Origin: Notospermus geniculatus
Lineage: Eukaryota > Nemertea > Pilidiophora > Heteronemertea > Lineidae
DNA: 64,000 nt
NCBI GenBank assembly: GCA_002633025.1
Contig: NMRB01000078.1
Coordinates: 471,550 to 535,549, forward strand
Direction: 5' to 3'
Part shown: positions 1-10,884 of the stretch, piece by piece
Layout of the letters: each line of letters starts with the position of its first letter
How positions within the stretch are numbered: position 1 is the first letter of the stretch
Translations under genes and position numbers: made by a program
The notes under the pieces: generated by a model
The model's database searches: none
What the model was told of the DNA's origin: nothing
The model's input: only the letters and a program-made list of their open reading frames with translations

Positions 1-461
1 CAAATATACTGAGTAAAGAGAAGTTTTTTCCACCTTCGCTTTGATGGGCGCTAGATGGTGAGACCAGGTAAGCATGAACCATCGCTTTCTAAAGATCTGA
101 ATGAATGTTCAAAATATAAGGGTTATTTTGATTGAGTTTCTTCGGAATCAGTCTGAATAGTGAATGGATCGCTGAAACAGGAGGATGCTGCAAGGAGAAT
201 AGAGCTTATATAGCATCCTGAGAACATCGGAGGTTCTTAGCGTTCGTTCCCTTCGTCACCGCCCCGGGCGACGCCAAAGGAGGAGCGCGCATTTAGAACC
301 ATTGACTGATTACATCAGGATGCTGAATATGGACATCATCAGCGCCCTTTGTGTCACTGGACCTCTCTCAGGACCGCCGCAGTAATGACCCATAATGTGT
401 TGGAACATCTCTTTGTTGGCCCGATACAGTTTCTGCATTCGTCTGTTGTTTGGGGTCGGCA

Positions 462-734
462 TGCACAGAAAAAAAAATCAACTCGAGTGGAGACTCAGAG
501 TCTCACTTTAGGGACAAAATGGTTCGAAACACTTTTTGACTCAAAATGAAACAGAAAATATTTCGGCCCGAGACAATGACACCTCGTTCCGAGGGAAAAT
601 ATTTCGGGCCGAGTTGTTATTGTCTCGCGCCGAAATATTTTCTGTTTCATTTTGAGTCAAAAAGTGTTTCGAACCATTTTGTCCCTAAAGTGAGACTCTG
701 AGTCTCCACTCGAGTTGATTTTTTTTTCTGTGCA
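462..734. repeat. Near-perfect 273-bp palindromic MITE
   Basis: The left arm starts TGCACAGAAAAAAAAATCAA and the right arm is its reverse complement almost to the centre, where a short loop near 590-600 separates the arms. Such a long, clean inverted repeat is typical of a recent non-autonomous DNA transposon. No transposase is encoded. Confidence 0.8.
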
Positions 735-2190
735 GACAATGAGTATGAAAGATGTGAGTGGCCAAAATTACCACTGGGCCAGTTGAAATAGAACATTCAT
801 CTGCCCAATAAAAAGACAAGATGGTCATCCGCCGACAAATACACCCATGAGTCTGCTCAGTGTTTCAGCACAAATATGCAATTCCCCTCTGCCCATATTC
901 ATCATCAGCAACACCTCAGCAAAGAGGCTCTGATCTTTCCGACTGGATGAGGAAGGCTGGTAACTATGACGACAGCTCCTCCGGGAACCCGATTCATTAG
1001 CAGCCTTGTTCCTTTGTGTAGGAGGCAACTACAGAGAAAGGGAATTTCAAAGATAACATGACAATATAGGCCTACATTGTCAAAAATCATCTGTGACATC
1101 AGCTGAGCCAGTTCTGTCGTGGATGGTAGGCCTACGTTGAACCTGTCGAGTCCCACAGGATGAAGATACTTAAATGCGATCTCATGACCAAAGCCTGCAA
1201 CTAGGCCCACTGCTTTCAGATATATCAGTACATGTATATGTAAATAGATAAAGTCTCCGTACATTACAGGCCTTACCGGTGTTGGACAGTGGATCGATAG
1301 GCCTGGTGTCAATAATCATATCGCTCACCTCAAGGTTTAAATCCAATGAATTCCTTGTAAACTAACGATGCGGCGATTATCAGCAATTTTCACCCATGTT
1401 CAAATCCTTAAATCATATTCCTGCGACTCACAGCTGCAGAAAAATATTCACCCATGTAATATCGTTGCGAAAAATGGCCGAAAACGATAAGAAAAATTTG
1501 TTGTTTGAGGGTGAACACCCCCGAGTGTTCGATTCGCGCTGTAACATATGGCATGTCACCAGATCGATTCACATGGTAACCAGCTTCCACAGGAACATTG
1601 TTATGATGCTATTGATTGGTTGGCGACAGATGTCTGCTCGGCGCTGGACGCTGCGGAGGAGACATGAACCATCACCGATGACTTTATCAGATCAAAATCA
1701 AACAAAGGTGTTGGTTGTCGCTTAATAAGGTGACGTTTAGATAGGCCTAGGTTCGTCAGATCCTGGAATTTCATTGCCTGCGATGTGTGTCAATAGATAT
1801 ACTTCGCGGAGACCTGATTGGGCGCGTTGCATATGACAATGATTTGACCTTTTTCATCTGAAAAAAGGAGGTTCGAACTATGACTTATATGTCATTATGA
1901 TACCCACGAAGCACTAGCGGCTGCCCCATGCTGTCGTTTGCCAATGACATCACGGTGACGGTAGTCAACAAACAGTGACAGACGTCAAACAGCGCGCAAG
2001 GAAAACTATTCCAACATGGTTTAGGAACAATCTGTACATGTACTTTAAAACTGGTGATTTTTAACCTAGAATATTGATAAATGTAGCCCAGTTATAGAAC
2101 CTAGTGTGAAGATTGGAGTAGGTATAGTTCTGTAACCTGTTGGTCAACGCGCAACACTGTACTGCTGGTGCCCACTCCAAACGCAGTCGA

Positions 2191-2315
2191 CAGCCATCTT
2201 GCCAAAATTAGGTCACACCATAGGAATTTTCTTCCAGAGTGACAGATGATTGGTTCTCCCATCCCCCAGTGGGGGAAATCCCACTGACGATGACCTAATT
2301 CTGGCAAGATGGCTG
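2191..2315. repeat. MITE of the 'CAGCCATCTTGCCAAAATTA' family
   Basis: The terminal inverted repeats read CAGCCATCTTGCCAAAATTA and, at the other end, its reverse complement with small changes. The centre carries the shared core GGTTCTCCCATCCCCCAGTG. Related copies lie at 15045-15263, 33709-33926, 61630-61787 and 62177-62970, so this is a multi-copy family here. Confidence 0.8.
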
Positions 2316-3255
2316 CTATAGTGCCTAGACTAGTAAAAAATAAAAAAATCAGCTTCTGTTGGATGCATAAGGAATTTTTTTGAGTAAAAGCAACAAGTGT
2401 GTTTCTGGGGTACTTTTCATGCTGAACACGAATCTGCTGTTTGCCAAGCAGAAAAATGTGTCAGGAATTAAGGTCAAAGTCTGTAAGTGCAAAATTTCTG
2501 AATTTTTGTATTACAAATTCAAGTGTCCATATCAGCCAACTTTGTTCACATGTCTATAGGCCTACATTTCTGCTCATAAGAAATGACCGAGTTGAACTTC
2601 CTCGTGCACGGCGCAAAGTCGATAGATTCAACGAAACTTTGATTTGTAGAAAAATCCCGAGGTCTAATTAAGCAGGAAAGGTCAGTCATACAAGACATTG
2701 TTTATCGATCCCGTTGTCCTCATTTCGTGCACGATTATAGCACGCAGTATACGGTAACCACCAATCTGTCATTTGTGTTTCCGATTACGAGACTACATGG
2801 AGATGCTTTTCTCGTGTCCCACGTGTCCAGCACTAAGGTAAGCTATCAACGCTTTTGAACTTGGACCACTGTGAGCAGCTGATCGACAGTCAGTTGACCA
2901 ATAGGAGTCACTACGGCCCAATTCAATGCCAACCGGTCCAATTCATGGTTGATTGAGCACCAATCAGGAGAATTTTCTATTGTGTTGGTCCGCTAGAACT
3001 TTGCTGCCGTCTTTTGGCAATAAGCGCGGCTGACTGCTTCTACTGCCTCGTTTCCGTGCCTCCCTCAGTTTGGTCAGTTCGTCCTCACTGTTTCCCTGCC
3101 CAGGTCTATCATCGATCAGCACTGCATTGGTTGCGGCCTTGCCGTTAGGTGCCGTCTGCGACCAGCGATTGAAAGAATGCTGTGTATAGTGTATCAAGTC
3201 CAGAACTGATCTTGTTGATTTTGTGCATTTTTTCTATTTTTTAAGGTTTCCAAGC

Positions 3256-5817
3256 ATGAAAAGCGTCGTCTGCCTGATGCTTATCGTCTGCTGGACAGGC
3301 CTTGCCGTATCATCGACAGACGCTGCGGCAAATCTCACCCAAAATTTTGAACCAATCATGCGAATTTTACCAAAAGGATGTGATAGGCCAAACACAACAA
3401 CTATAATCTGTACAAACCTTGAAGCGGATCCCACTATGAGTGGATTTCTAAATAGTTACACACCGGTCCACGTCACCAACTTACAACTGAAATTCGCCAA
3501 AAGTGAGGCTCTTAACTTGAGCGAGATCGTCTTCCCCACGTCATCCATGTTTACCAGTATAGAGATGTCCACCTGTAATCTGAGGAGCGTTTACGCCTCC
3601 ACGTTTCAACACCAGACAAGGCTGAGATACATCAACCTCAGAAACAACCACATCCAAACGATTGACCCTGCCATGTTCTACCCGTCAAGGTCAACTCTAG
3701 AGTACATCGACCTCAGCAACAACGACATAAGCACGCTGGACAAGAGCGTCTTCTCAAGTCTCGAAGTATTGAACCATCTCGATTTGAGCAAAAACCGACT
3801 GAAGTCTGTCGTCTTACAGATATTTTCCCCTAGCATGGACTTTTTGAGCTTGTCTTTGAATCCTCTCCATGGATCCGCCATTACTGGAACCAAAATATTC
3901 GTGTGTGACCTTGACCTGAGTTTCACAGAAATATCAGATCTCAACGGTTCCGTTTTTTCAAATATCGTCTGTTCGGCCTCCGATAAAATCCAGCTGAACC
4001 TGAGAGGGAATCCCATCAACCGTGTAGATTCTGCAACATTTAAAGGACTGCAAAAGAATTTCAGCAAGATTGACGCATCAGCAGTAAAATGGCAGTGGAC
4101 CAATCGTTCCTCGCTCAAAGAATTTTTCTCGGCACTCGCTGGTCGGTCGGTGGACTACCTTGATTTATCCGACAGTTATCTGACCAATCAGGTTCTCAAG
4201 GACTTCATCCTCGATGATATCCGCATCGGTACCTTCGACATTTCTCGTAATTTGATCGGCTCGACTGCGAAATCGTGGCCAAATTACATCGATCGTTTGC
4301 CATCGATCTCAACTTTAAAGACACTGAATATGTCCAGTAACGGGCACAACAAAGGCATGGTGTTTGATATCGTCATTCCATACCTTGAGGTTCTAGACCT
4401 GTCCCATAATAACATTCCAGTTTATGTAGACTCGATTGTTTTCTCAAACGGCGCCGGTCGCTCCTCCGTGCCTCAGCTCCGAGTTCTCCAGTTGACAGCC
4501 GCCTTCGAAAAATCTTCCGATGAAAATATTTCTGGACGGGGGAAAGAAGTCGCCTGGTTTGCTGGCCTTGGTAAATTGGAGGAAATGTATTTGGATAATA
4601 ATTATCGACTGTTTGAAGCAGCCCATGACTTCCATCTTGCCAGCATGTTCCGGGGGTTGTTCAACTTGAAAAATCTCTCTCTCTCACGCACTGGTATTGG
4701 AAGGCGACCTTTCAAGGAGCACGAGCTGGAAAACATGTTCAAAGACCAGAGCAAATCGCTGGTGAACTTGGACCTCAGCTACAATCATATTTCACACACG
4801 AGTCTTGTCATGCTGAAGTGTCTTGAGAACTTGAAGGTTCTGAATCTGAGAGGGAACTACATTGGCTACATCACGGGAGATTGGCACACACAAATGGCAA
4901 GCTTGGAAGAATTCGACATCTCTGACAGCAGCTTATTGGCTATAAGTTATTCCACCATTGAAAAGGCGTTGAACAATCACTTGCAGACGATGAGTATTGG
5001 CAACAATCCTTACGCCTGCGTCTGTGACCTTGCGGGATTCACTGCTTTGCTATCAGCCTACGCCAGCCCTGAATCCGTCCGCGGGAAGGTCCACGTCCCT
5101 GACCTGGAGTATGCCACGTGTATGATGCCCGAAGACAAAGCGGGCATCCAGATTATCAACTACCACCCGGGTAAATTTGATTGTAATAAAACTGGTTATA
5201 TTATCGTTGGATGTTTTGCTGCTGTCCTCGCTATCGTCTTGGTTGCTCTGAAAATAGTGGTCGTGACGAGGAAAACAGAAATACAGTATTATTTGCGGAC
5301 AAGACGAGGAAATAACGCACCTGCTGATGGCGTCTTCATGGGTTATTGTCATGGTTATAATGTTGGTGATGGCTTTACCGCCAATCCTGAAGAAGCTTGG
5401 GTCAACAAATACATCTCGGATAGGGTGGAGTTCAGCCCCGACCTACCTGTCTTTATCAAGTTCATGCGACCCGTCGACGAAAACGATAATTCCACAACGC
5501 TCGGCCGCCAGATCGCCGATGGAGAGAAAGACTTTCGTTTCATTTTGTTGATTATGGGTCCGCTTTTTATACAGCACTATGCAAATGAGCTCATCTCTAC
5601 CGTCTGCATGAATGGCGACGTCATGGAACGATGCAAGAACAAATTTGTTGTGGTTTTTCTCGGTGGTTTGAAGAAGAACGAGGTCCCTGCAGGAATGGCA
5701 CCACTGATACGGTGTGCAACATGTTACAACTGGCCAAGCAGCAAACAAAACCGAAACATCTTCTGGAAAAAACTGCTCATGAAATTATCAGACAAGTCTC
5801 CTGTTTGCTGCTGCTGA
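3256..5817 (+). CDS. LRR receptor 1 with TIR-like cytoplasmic domain (Toll-like receptor relative)
   Basis: Single-exon ORF of 853 aa. The first in-frame ATG (3256) gives a signal peptide (MKSVVCLMLIVCWTGLAVSS) and lies about 10 nt after a pyrimidine tract plus AAG, a likely 5'UTR-intron acceptor. Leucine-rich repeats of the LxxLDLSxNxI type fill roughly residues 60-580. An LRR C-terminal cap follows (NPYACVCDL at about 583, further Cys to about 640), then a transmembrane helix at about 646-669. The cytoplasmic part (about 690-845) resembles a TIR domain: GVFMGY in the box 1 position, FILLIMGPLF in the core, and IFW near the end as box 3. The usual box 2/BB-loop RDxxPG is not visible, so signalling through conventional TIR adaptors is uncertain. 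The protein ends in CCC, a possible lipidation site. It is a clear paralogue of the receptor at 21973-24525. Its role as a pattern-recognition or cell-surface receptor is inferred from family architecture. Confidence 0.88.
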   Translation: MKSVVCLMLIVCWTGLAVSSTDAAANLTQNFEPIMRILPKGCDRPNTTTIICTNLEADPTMSGFLNSYTPVHVTNLQLKFAKSEALNLSEIVFPTSSMFTSIEMSTCNLRSVYASTFQHQTRLRYINLRNNHIQTIDPAMFYPSRSTLEYIDLSNNDISTLDKSVFSSLEVLNHLDLSKNRLKSVVLQIFSPSMDFLSLSLNPLHGSAITGTKIFVCDLDLSFTEISDLNGSVFSNIVCSASDKIQLNLRGNPINRVDSATFKGLQKNFSKIDASAVKWQWTNRSSLKEFFSALAGRSVDYLDLSDSYLTNQVLKDFILDDIRIGTFDISRNLIGSTAKSWPNYIDRLPSISTLKTLNMSSNGHNKGMVFDIVIPYLEVLDLSHNNIPVYVDSIVFSNGAGRSSVPQLRVLQLTAAFEKSSDENISGRGKEVAWFAGLGKLEEMYLDNNYRLFEAAHDFHLASMFRGLFNLKNLSLSRTGIGRRPFKEHELENMFKDQSKSLVNLDLSYNHISHTSLVMLKCLENLKVLNLRGNYIGYITGDWHTQMASLEEFDISDSSLLAISYSTIEKALNNHLQTMSIGNNPYACVCDLAGFTALLSAYASPESVRGKVHVPDLEYATCMMPEDKAGIQIINYHPGKFDCNKTGYIIVGCFAAVLAIVLVALKIVVVTRKTEIQYYLRTRRGNNAPADGVFMGYCHGYNVGDGFTANPEEAWVNKYISDRVEFSPDLPVFIKFMRPVDENDNSTTLGRQIADGEKDFRFILLIMGPLFIQHYANELISTVCMNGDVMERCKNKFVVVFLGGLKKNEVPAGMAPLIRCATCYNWPSSKQNRNIFWKKLLMKLSDKSPVCCC

Positions 5818-6760
5818 GGTTTCGCTGCACCGCCATTGGCAGCCTGGAATCGGGGGGGGGGGGGATTNGGGGGGGATTGCACCAAGTGACAAAAAAGACG
5901 AGATGCAACTAATGTACATTTATTCCATCAAGTTCCTGTCGTGGACCTCCACGTATCCGGTGAACTTTCGATTGTAGCATTAGTACAAAAAGGCTTTGCT
6001 TACCATCCCCATCAGCCCACATTGACATAGCCTAGGCCGAATATATTGAGGATTGTACAGGGCTTTGGACGTGGCTGTCCTTTTGAAAAACGTTTCTAAA
6101 TGGCATGTTCGTAATTTTGTCATTATATGTTTTCAAAGCGAACATTATTAATTCAATTGGATTGTCTTTGCTCAGCTGAGCTAGGCCCTGTTCAATGGTG
6201 GTGAACTGATCCTGTACTGTGCAGTGTGCACGGAATGCACGCGGTCTGCACTGAAGACACATGATTGGTCAGGGCGTCGCCAATCAATCTCTCGCAATAA
6301 TATTGCTTTTACGGTTTTGTCAAAAACATTCACTGCTTCTCCGGCTGACATATTTGAACTGATCCACATTATAGTTAAAATGAGCAACAAACTGCAGACG
6401 ACGATCATCCAGGCCAAGCAAAAACCACAGCGCAATTAGAAGAAAGTACTCGGTCAGAATTGCATCATAAACAGTTTGATATTAACCGTTTTAAAGTTCC
6501 AAATTGCCATTTCATTGGTGGTTACTTTGAAGAGTGCTCAGTGCTGGTACATGTAAATAATAACTGCTGCGGGTAACCTTACCTTGGTCAATTGGGTTAT
6601 TATCCACACTCAATAAACTGATTTCCTCAACAAATCTGACCCAATTACGTTCTGTACCCGTTTTTAAAACCTCCGCCGATCACAGAGTCAGACTGATGCA
6701 AGTTGTGAACAAAGGAGGTTCTCCCGTTCTTTCATAGACAGTTTGAGTCACGCTACCACA
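5818..6760. other. Intergenic region with assembly gap
   Basis: A poly-G run and one N at 5868 mark a contig join immediately after the receptor stop codon, so the receptor 3'UTR may be incomplete. The rest, up to the astacin-like gene, has no supported coding exon. Short ORFs here lack splice sites or recognisable motifs. Confidence 0.6.
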
Positions 6761-9700
6761 ATGTTTCTGAGATACCTCTTTGTTCTTGTTATGGCGGGGG
6801 TTTGGGCCGGCGACAATCGGTTTGGTAAGTACAGTGCTCATTAGAAAAAAAAACACAACCAGATTGGTTTCTTCTGTATCATTGTATTCACAGACATGTT
6901 GATTTCTTTACTTTTGGCTACTTCTGCGATTTTGTTCCGATTTAAAGCCAGCAACACACTAGGCGATATCGCAAACAATCTGATCGCCACCGAGCAAAAT
7001 CGGCTGTTGACGCCAGGTGTGCGCTGGACAGCGATGCGTGGAATCTTCTCGCCAGCGATGCTCGCCCAATGTCAAACAATATCATAACCGATATCGCCTA
7101 GTCTGCGGTGGCTGCGAGAAGATCGGGGGTGATCAGATCGCTTGCGGATATCGCCTGGTGTGCTGCTGCTGTTAGCCTGTAATCGTCAATCACGCTGAAT
7201 GGGTGAATGTCGTCCAGTTCTGATCCTACACCATAGCCCAAGCCCTTAACCCTAACCCCAACCCTGACCCTCAACCCTTGTCACTGACCCCTACCCTAAT
7301 CCTCAGCCTAGTCCTGACCCTAACCGTCAACGCTAACCATCCTAACTCCGTAACCTGGGTACAGTGGTTTAGACGACATTAACAGTTTCTGCGTCAATCA
7401 CTGCGTTCGTGTCAGTCAGTAACTCTGTTCGCCGCGTTTTCACTTTGCAGTGGCCGCTGGTGGGGTGAGAGTGGTTCAATACAGGATTGACGAGCAATTA
7501 CAAGGTAAGTATAAGTGGACCAAGGACCGTATGCATAAAACATCTTAAGTGTAAAATTTCCCTTAAACTATTGTTCCAAACAAAAGATAAGGGAAATTTT
7601 ACACTTAAGATGTTTTATGCATATAGCCCCAAGGCCCGTATTCTTGAAACTTCTGTAACTCCAAGGTTTACCTAAGCTATTGTTTGCAGGAGGTTTCTAG
7701 AGGAGCAATGATGGGGATGGCCGTCGGTCATTTCAAGATGGCCGTCGGTCATTTCAAGATGAAACACGCCATGAATCAAAACGTTATTAATGTGGATTAG
7801 ACATAACAATGCCTTTATTGATCATAATTTATATGACCAATCATTTTCCATTTTTTCAATCTTGTCATATCAAGTGCCGATTGATCTAGATCATAATTAC
7901 AGTTATGCCGCCGAACGATCTGATTTATACCATGATTATCTATAATTTTATTGAATTATTAGGGCCTGGATTTGACATGACAGGCTGGCGATTGCACTCA
8001 ATGTTTTAATTAATCCCTTTCTTTTCCATCACATTGTATCTAACAGTGAACGCCGGAGTCGTTTGCCCTGGCAACACACCAGGCGATATCGCCAGCGGTC
8101 TGGGGTAGCTGCATAAAAACTCCGCTAGTGCTTCGACAGCGTATTGGCGTTAAAATGCATGGAAAACGTACAGCACTATCGGCAGATGGGCTCCGCCAGC
8201 GCCAGCGGAGTTTCTATGCGGCCACCCCTGATCGCCAGCGAGGAAATCGGCTGTTGACGCCAGGTGTGGACAGCGATGCGTGGAATCTTCTCGCCAGCGA
8301 TGATCGCCCAATATCACACATTACCAAAACCGATATCGCCTAGTCTGCAGTGGCTGGCGAAAAGATCGGTGGCGATCGCTTGCGATATCGCCCCACCTTG
8401 CCTGGTGCGCTGCCCGCTCCAAAGGTAAATAATGTAAGAGTGTTTCGATCAATTTTCAGGGCTAAAACCAAAACTGCAAGCCCAAATGAAGCTGGTGGAA
8501 GAGAACTCCTGCTTCAGGTTCCAGGAGGTTAATGGTACAGCACCTGTTAATTTCAACTCTTTTTCTTTTGGGTAAGAGTACAACTGGCAGGGTTGTGCAA
8601 AGTGACTCGAAATCTCGAAATTTTGACGCAAAAAATCTGACTAACTGCACACGAAGTTGAGAAAAAAGACTCGGGGCTCCTCGAGAAGCATCAGACAAAG
8701 GGCCTCTGAGCCTTATTTTCTCAATTTTGTGTGTAAAGTGGAACCTGCCGCGTTGAACACCTTGGTACTTTGAACAACTGCCTACTTTGAACACTTTTGA
8801 AATTCCCCGCCAGATCTAACAGTAAATTCAATTAGCAGGACCTTTATACATTGAACACTTGTCTACTTTGAACATTGAACAGTAATTTCAATCCCCGTCA
8901 GCAAAATTTACCTTGGTAAATTGAACACCCACCAATTGTTTCATCGGAATGTTTGATTAGCATTAATTACTTGTCACCCCAGAGGTCCTTAAATTTGCAC
9001 GTACAATGTGCACAGGCCTTTACCTCACTGAGTTTTCTTCCATTTTTTAGTCTGTGCCTCGCTTCAGTTCACCGAAACGCTGGTGGTATTCAGATTGGCC
9101 TTGGGTACAGGTACTGTAACAGGCCTAACGTTCGGGACGCCGAATTTCTGCGAGCAGTGATGTACTCCATCGGGTTCGTGGATGAGATCTTTAGATCAGA
9201 CAGGGACGAGCATATAAAGTTAGTCCCAGCCTGTTTGTGTAAGTTTCCACTTCACTTTTAGGAGTCGAATGTCGCCCACCAAATTTCAAAGTCGGGATTA
9301 CAAGCATTAGGCCCACGCCCATTACATCAAAGAAGCTCTCTCCATGCTGTAGCTTTCAGGTCCGACTTTGGTATTCGGAGACTGTTTTTCTCCACTTTCG
9401 GAGATTCGAGAGCTGGAGCTGGAGAACTGAACAGTCTCTACTGCAGCATTCCGTGTACTACAACAGCATTTGGGCGCCAGGGTTCACAGTCATAAAACTG
9501 CTTAAGTCTAAGTGCGACACCTATCCTTTGTTGAACACAAAAGATAAGTATCACACTTAAGCCTGCCGCACACTGGAGCTATCTGCTGAGCAAAAAGTCA
9601 TTCGAGACCGTTTGCTCAGCAGATAGCTCACGTGTGCGCGTAATTTCGGTGAGTTTTTTACCTCGCGAGGCAGATAGCTCGCGTGTGCGCGTATTTTTCG

Positions 9701-10339
9701 GTGAGCTATTTGCTGAGCAAACCGTCTCGTATGACGTTTTGCTCAGCAGATAGCTCCAGTGTGCGACAGGCTTTAGACTTATTGGGTTCTATGCACCAAG
9801 CGAAGATTATCTTGAACTCAGGTTGAGCCACAACTTTTTCACTGTCACATCACGCCCTGGCAAACTTGAACAACTGAAAAGTTGTGGCTCAACCTGAGTG
9901 GAAAATAATCTTCGTTTGGTGCATACGGCCCGTCCACGTATGTTTATGAATATGGACCCAGGACCGCAATCTTGCGAGGGGGCGCTTGGAATTCGGAAAC
10001 GGCGTTGATTAAAGATGTAAAGAATGAGAATGCACCCTGTTCATTATCTAATCATGTGATGTTCATGTACATTTCATGTCACTAACGGAGTTACATTTGT
10101 CATTTACGTCCACAGCATTTCCTCACGAGGTACGAGAATACCAGAAGAAAAAGGACACTGTGATTCCGGCCCAAGCTCCTGGAGCGACACCTTATGACAT
10201 CACTTCCGTCATGCAACCAAGCAGTTTCTCCAAAGGCTGTTGTCCATATTTCCTCGACAAAAACTTGAATGCAGTTAGAGGGAGGTATGGAGGGCTGAGT
10301 GACATCGATATTGAGAGGCTTCAGTTGATATGCGAGTAG
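6761..10339 (+). CDS. Secreted astacin-fold protein lacking the zinc site (pseudo-protease)
   Basis: I assemble five exons with GT-AG introns, all phase 1: 6761-6824, 7451-7504, 8460-8534, 9068-9238 and 10116-10339 (195 aa). Exon 1 encodes a signal peptide (MFLRYLFVLVMAGVWA) with almost no propeptide. Exons 2-3 match the astacin N-terminal part, including ENSCFRF where astacins have xxTCIxF. Exon 4 reads GGIQIGLGYRYC then RAVMYSIGFVDE, which aligns with the zinc motif HExxHxxGFxHE. The first His becomes R, the catalytic Glu becomes A, the second His becomes Y and the third His becomes D. Exon 5 keeps the SVM of the Met-turn (without the following HY) and the C-terminal GLSDIDIERLQLIC. The fold is therefore recognisable but metalloprotease activity is not expected. 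It lies tail to tail with Hh-like 1; allowing for the duplicated contig end, the stops are only about 0.3 kb apart. The exon chain is inferred; a transcript would confirm it. Confidence 0.75.
6938..7165. repeat. Dispersed repeat containing GCGATATCGC, copy 1
   Basis: It carries AGCAACACACTAGGCGATAT and TCGGCTGTTGACGCCAGG and lies in intron 1 of the astacin-like gene. Related copies are at 8077-8397 in intron 3's upstream neighbour and, in inverted orientation, at about 28075-28195 and 47995-48120 beside exon 2 of Hh-like 2. Confidence 0.65.
7240..7345. repeat. Degenerate telomere-like (CCCTAA) repeat tract
   Basis: The tract has irregular tandem units such as CCCTAACC, CCCTGACC and CCCTAATCC within intron 1 of the astacin-like gene. 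It resembles an old interstitial telomeric repeat. It may equally be a simple C-rich repeat. Confidence 0.5.
7531..7622. repeat. 92-bp hairpin MITE
   Basis: ATGCATAAAACATCTTAAG at the left end is matched by its exact reverse complement at the right end, with a short loop containing TTCCAAACAAAAG. It lies in intron 2 of the astacin-like gene. Confidence 0.75.
8077..8397. repeat. Dispersed repeat containing GCGATATCGC, copy 2
   Basis: It shares GCAACACACCAGGCGATATC, TCGGCTGTTGACGCCAGG and the 'gatcgccagcg' words with the 6938-7165 copy. It lies just upstream of exon 3 of the astacin-like gene. Confidence 0.65.
9559..9773. repeat. Palindromic MITE (AAGCCTGCCGCACACTGGAG)
   Basis: Long imperfect inverted repeat in intron 4 of the astacin-like gene, with TTTGCTCAGCAGATAGCTC words on both arms. 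The allelic copy at 10885-11373 is interrupted by another element. Confidence 0.75.
9791..9924. repeat. Hairpin MITE (ATGCACCAAGCGAAGATTAT)
   Basis: The arms ATGCACCAAGCGAAGATTAT and ATAATCTTCGTTTGGTGCAT are near-perfect reverse complements, as are the internal TTGAGCCACAACTTTT and AAAAGTTGTGGCTCAA. The same element recurs at 11391-11524. Confidence 0.75.
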
Positions 10340-10638
10340 GGTTTCTGTAGGGTCTGGATGAGTGGATTGGGGCACGATGATCAGCCAGATAAGCTTTCAC
10401 CGACAACAAGGATATTAAAGATTGTTCGGTCCCCGTATCCCACTCACTCACAATCGTATATACAGTATTGGGGTTATGTGAAATAACATAAAATGTACAC
10501 AGAGGGCGAGAATCTGCTGTTATATACATGTAGTGTTAACTAGGCCTACAAAAACCGGGATAACTGGTGCTTCTTGAAGTATGGATCTGTTTATAGTCAT
10601 ATATGCATTCTTCCTCTACGGTTCAAACTCCTCTTCGA

Positions 10639-10639
10639 N
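10639..10639. other. Contig join; flanking contigs overlap
   Basis: The base is N. The contig ending at 10638 and the one starting at 10640 carry the same sequence: 9310-10638 corresponds to 10640-12270. The join is thus an unmerged overlap and not missing sequence. Confidence 0.85.
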
Positions 10640-10884
10640 GGCCCACGCCCATTACATCAAAGAAGCTCTCTCCATGCTGTAGCTTTCAGGTCCGACTTTG
10701 GTATTCGGAGACTGTTTTTCTCCACTTTCGAAGGTTCCGAGAGCCGGAGCTGGGGACCAGTCTCTACTGCAGCATTCCGTGTACTACAACAGCATTTGGG
10801 CGCCAGGGTTCACAGTCATAAAACTGCTTAAGTCTAAGTGTGACACCTATCCTTTGTTGAACACAAAAGATAAGTATCACACTT

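Larger units (their letters stand above)
1..3255. other. Upstream region of LRR receptor 1, no gene recognised
   Basis: No convincing coding exon is visible. The stretch holds two palindromic repeat elements (462-734 and 2191-2315) and otherwise single-copy-looking sequence. A pyrimidine-rich tract followed by AAG at about 3228-3246 lies just before the receptor ATG and could be the 3' splice site of a 5'UTR intron. If so, the promoter and first noncoding exon of the receptor lie somewhere in this region. Confidence 0.5.
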
